From: Deltaproteobacteria bacterium
GTDB taxonomy: Bacteria > Desulfobacterota > Desulfobacteria > C00003060 > C00003106
Direction: 5' to 3'
NCBI GenBank assembly: GCA_019314005.1
Contig: JAFDAE010000037.1
Span: forward strand, 1 to 15,360
Length of the DNA: 15,360 bases
Shown piece after piece: positions 14,568 through 15,360 of this stretch (positions are counted from its first letter, which is position 1; every line of letters begins with the position of its first letter). The position numbers and the translations under genes were made by a program. Under the pieces are notes generated by a model, which made no database searches, had not been told where the DNA came from, and saw only the letters and a program-made list of their open reading frames with translations.

Positions 14568-15360
<793 letters not shown>

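Overview
The window looks like a chromosomal housekeeping segment of a deltaproteobacterium (Desulfobacterota), possibly near the Syntrophia/Syntrophobacter groups. The main support is the partial 16S rRNA at the right end, whose V3-V4 sequence has a deltaproteobacterial character. An endonuclease-type MutL and long TPR envelope proteins agree with this. The rank is judged from memory of 16S sequences, not from an alignment.

Layout: positions 1-12704 are read entirely on the minus strand. In transcription order the genes are rdgB (XTP/dITP pyrophosphatase), acyP (acylphosphatase), murA (peptidoglycan precursor synthesis), comEC (DNA uptake channel), mutL (mismatch repair), a 1691-residue exported TPR protein, and a TPR lipoprotein that runs off the left edge. 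Gaps between genes are 23, 128, 2, 91, 186 and 4 bases. rdgB-acyP and murA-comEC are therefore tight pairs, as are the two TPR genes. The 186-base gap after mutL is filled by a 161-bp MITE-like palindromic element flanked by TA, and its edge supplies the mutL stop codon.

Positions 12705-13026 form a divergent, non-coding region. It holds candidate promoters for rdgB (minus) and tyrS (plus) and two adjacent arrays of seven-base repeats that would make up most of the tyrS 5' untranslated leader. A third seven-base array lies between murA and acyP, with an inverted copy that encodes the acyP C-terminus.

The plus strand then carries tyrS (tyrosyl-tRNA synthetase, TTG start). Eighteen bases after its stop the rRNA promoter region begins: two near-consensus sigma-70 promoters, a hairpin at the first predicted start site, a boxA-like antitermination site, and the first ~793 bases of 16S rRNA. 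The 16S contains a 12-base tandem duplication in a normally invariant segment.

Most genes here are conserved and ordinary. I see no CRISPR array, tRNA, phage gene or clear new defence system. The least explained items are the giant TPR protein and lipoprotein pair, the three seven-base arrays, the MITE at the mutL stop codon and the 16S duplication.
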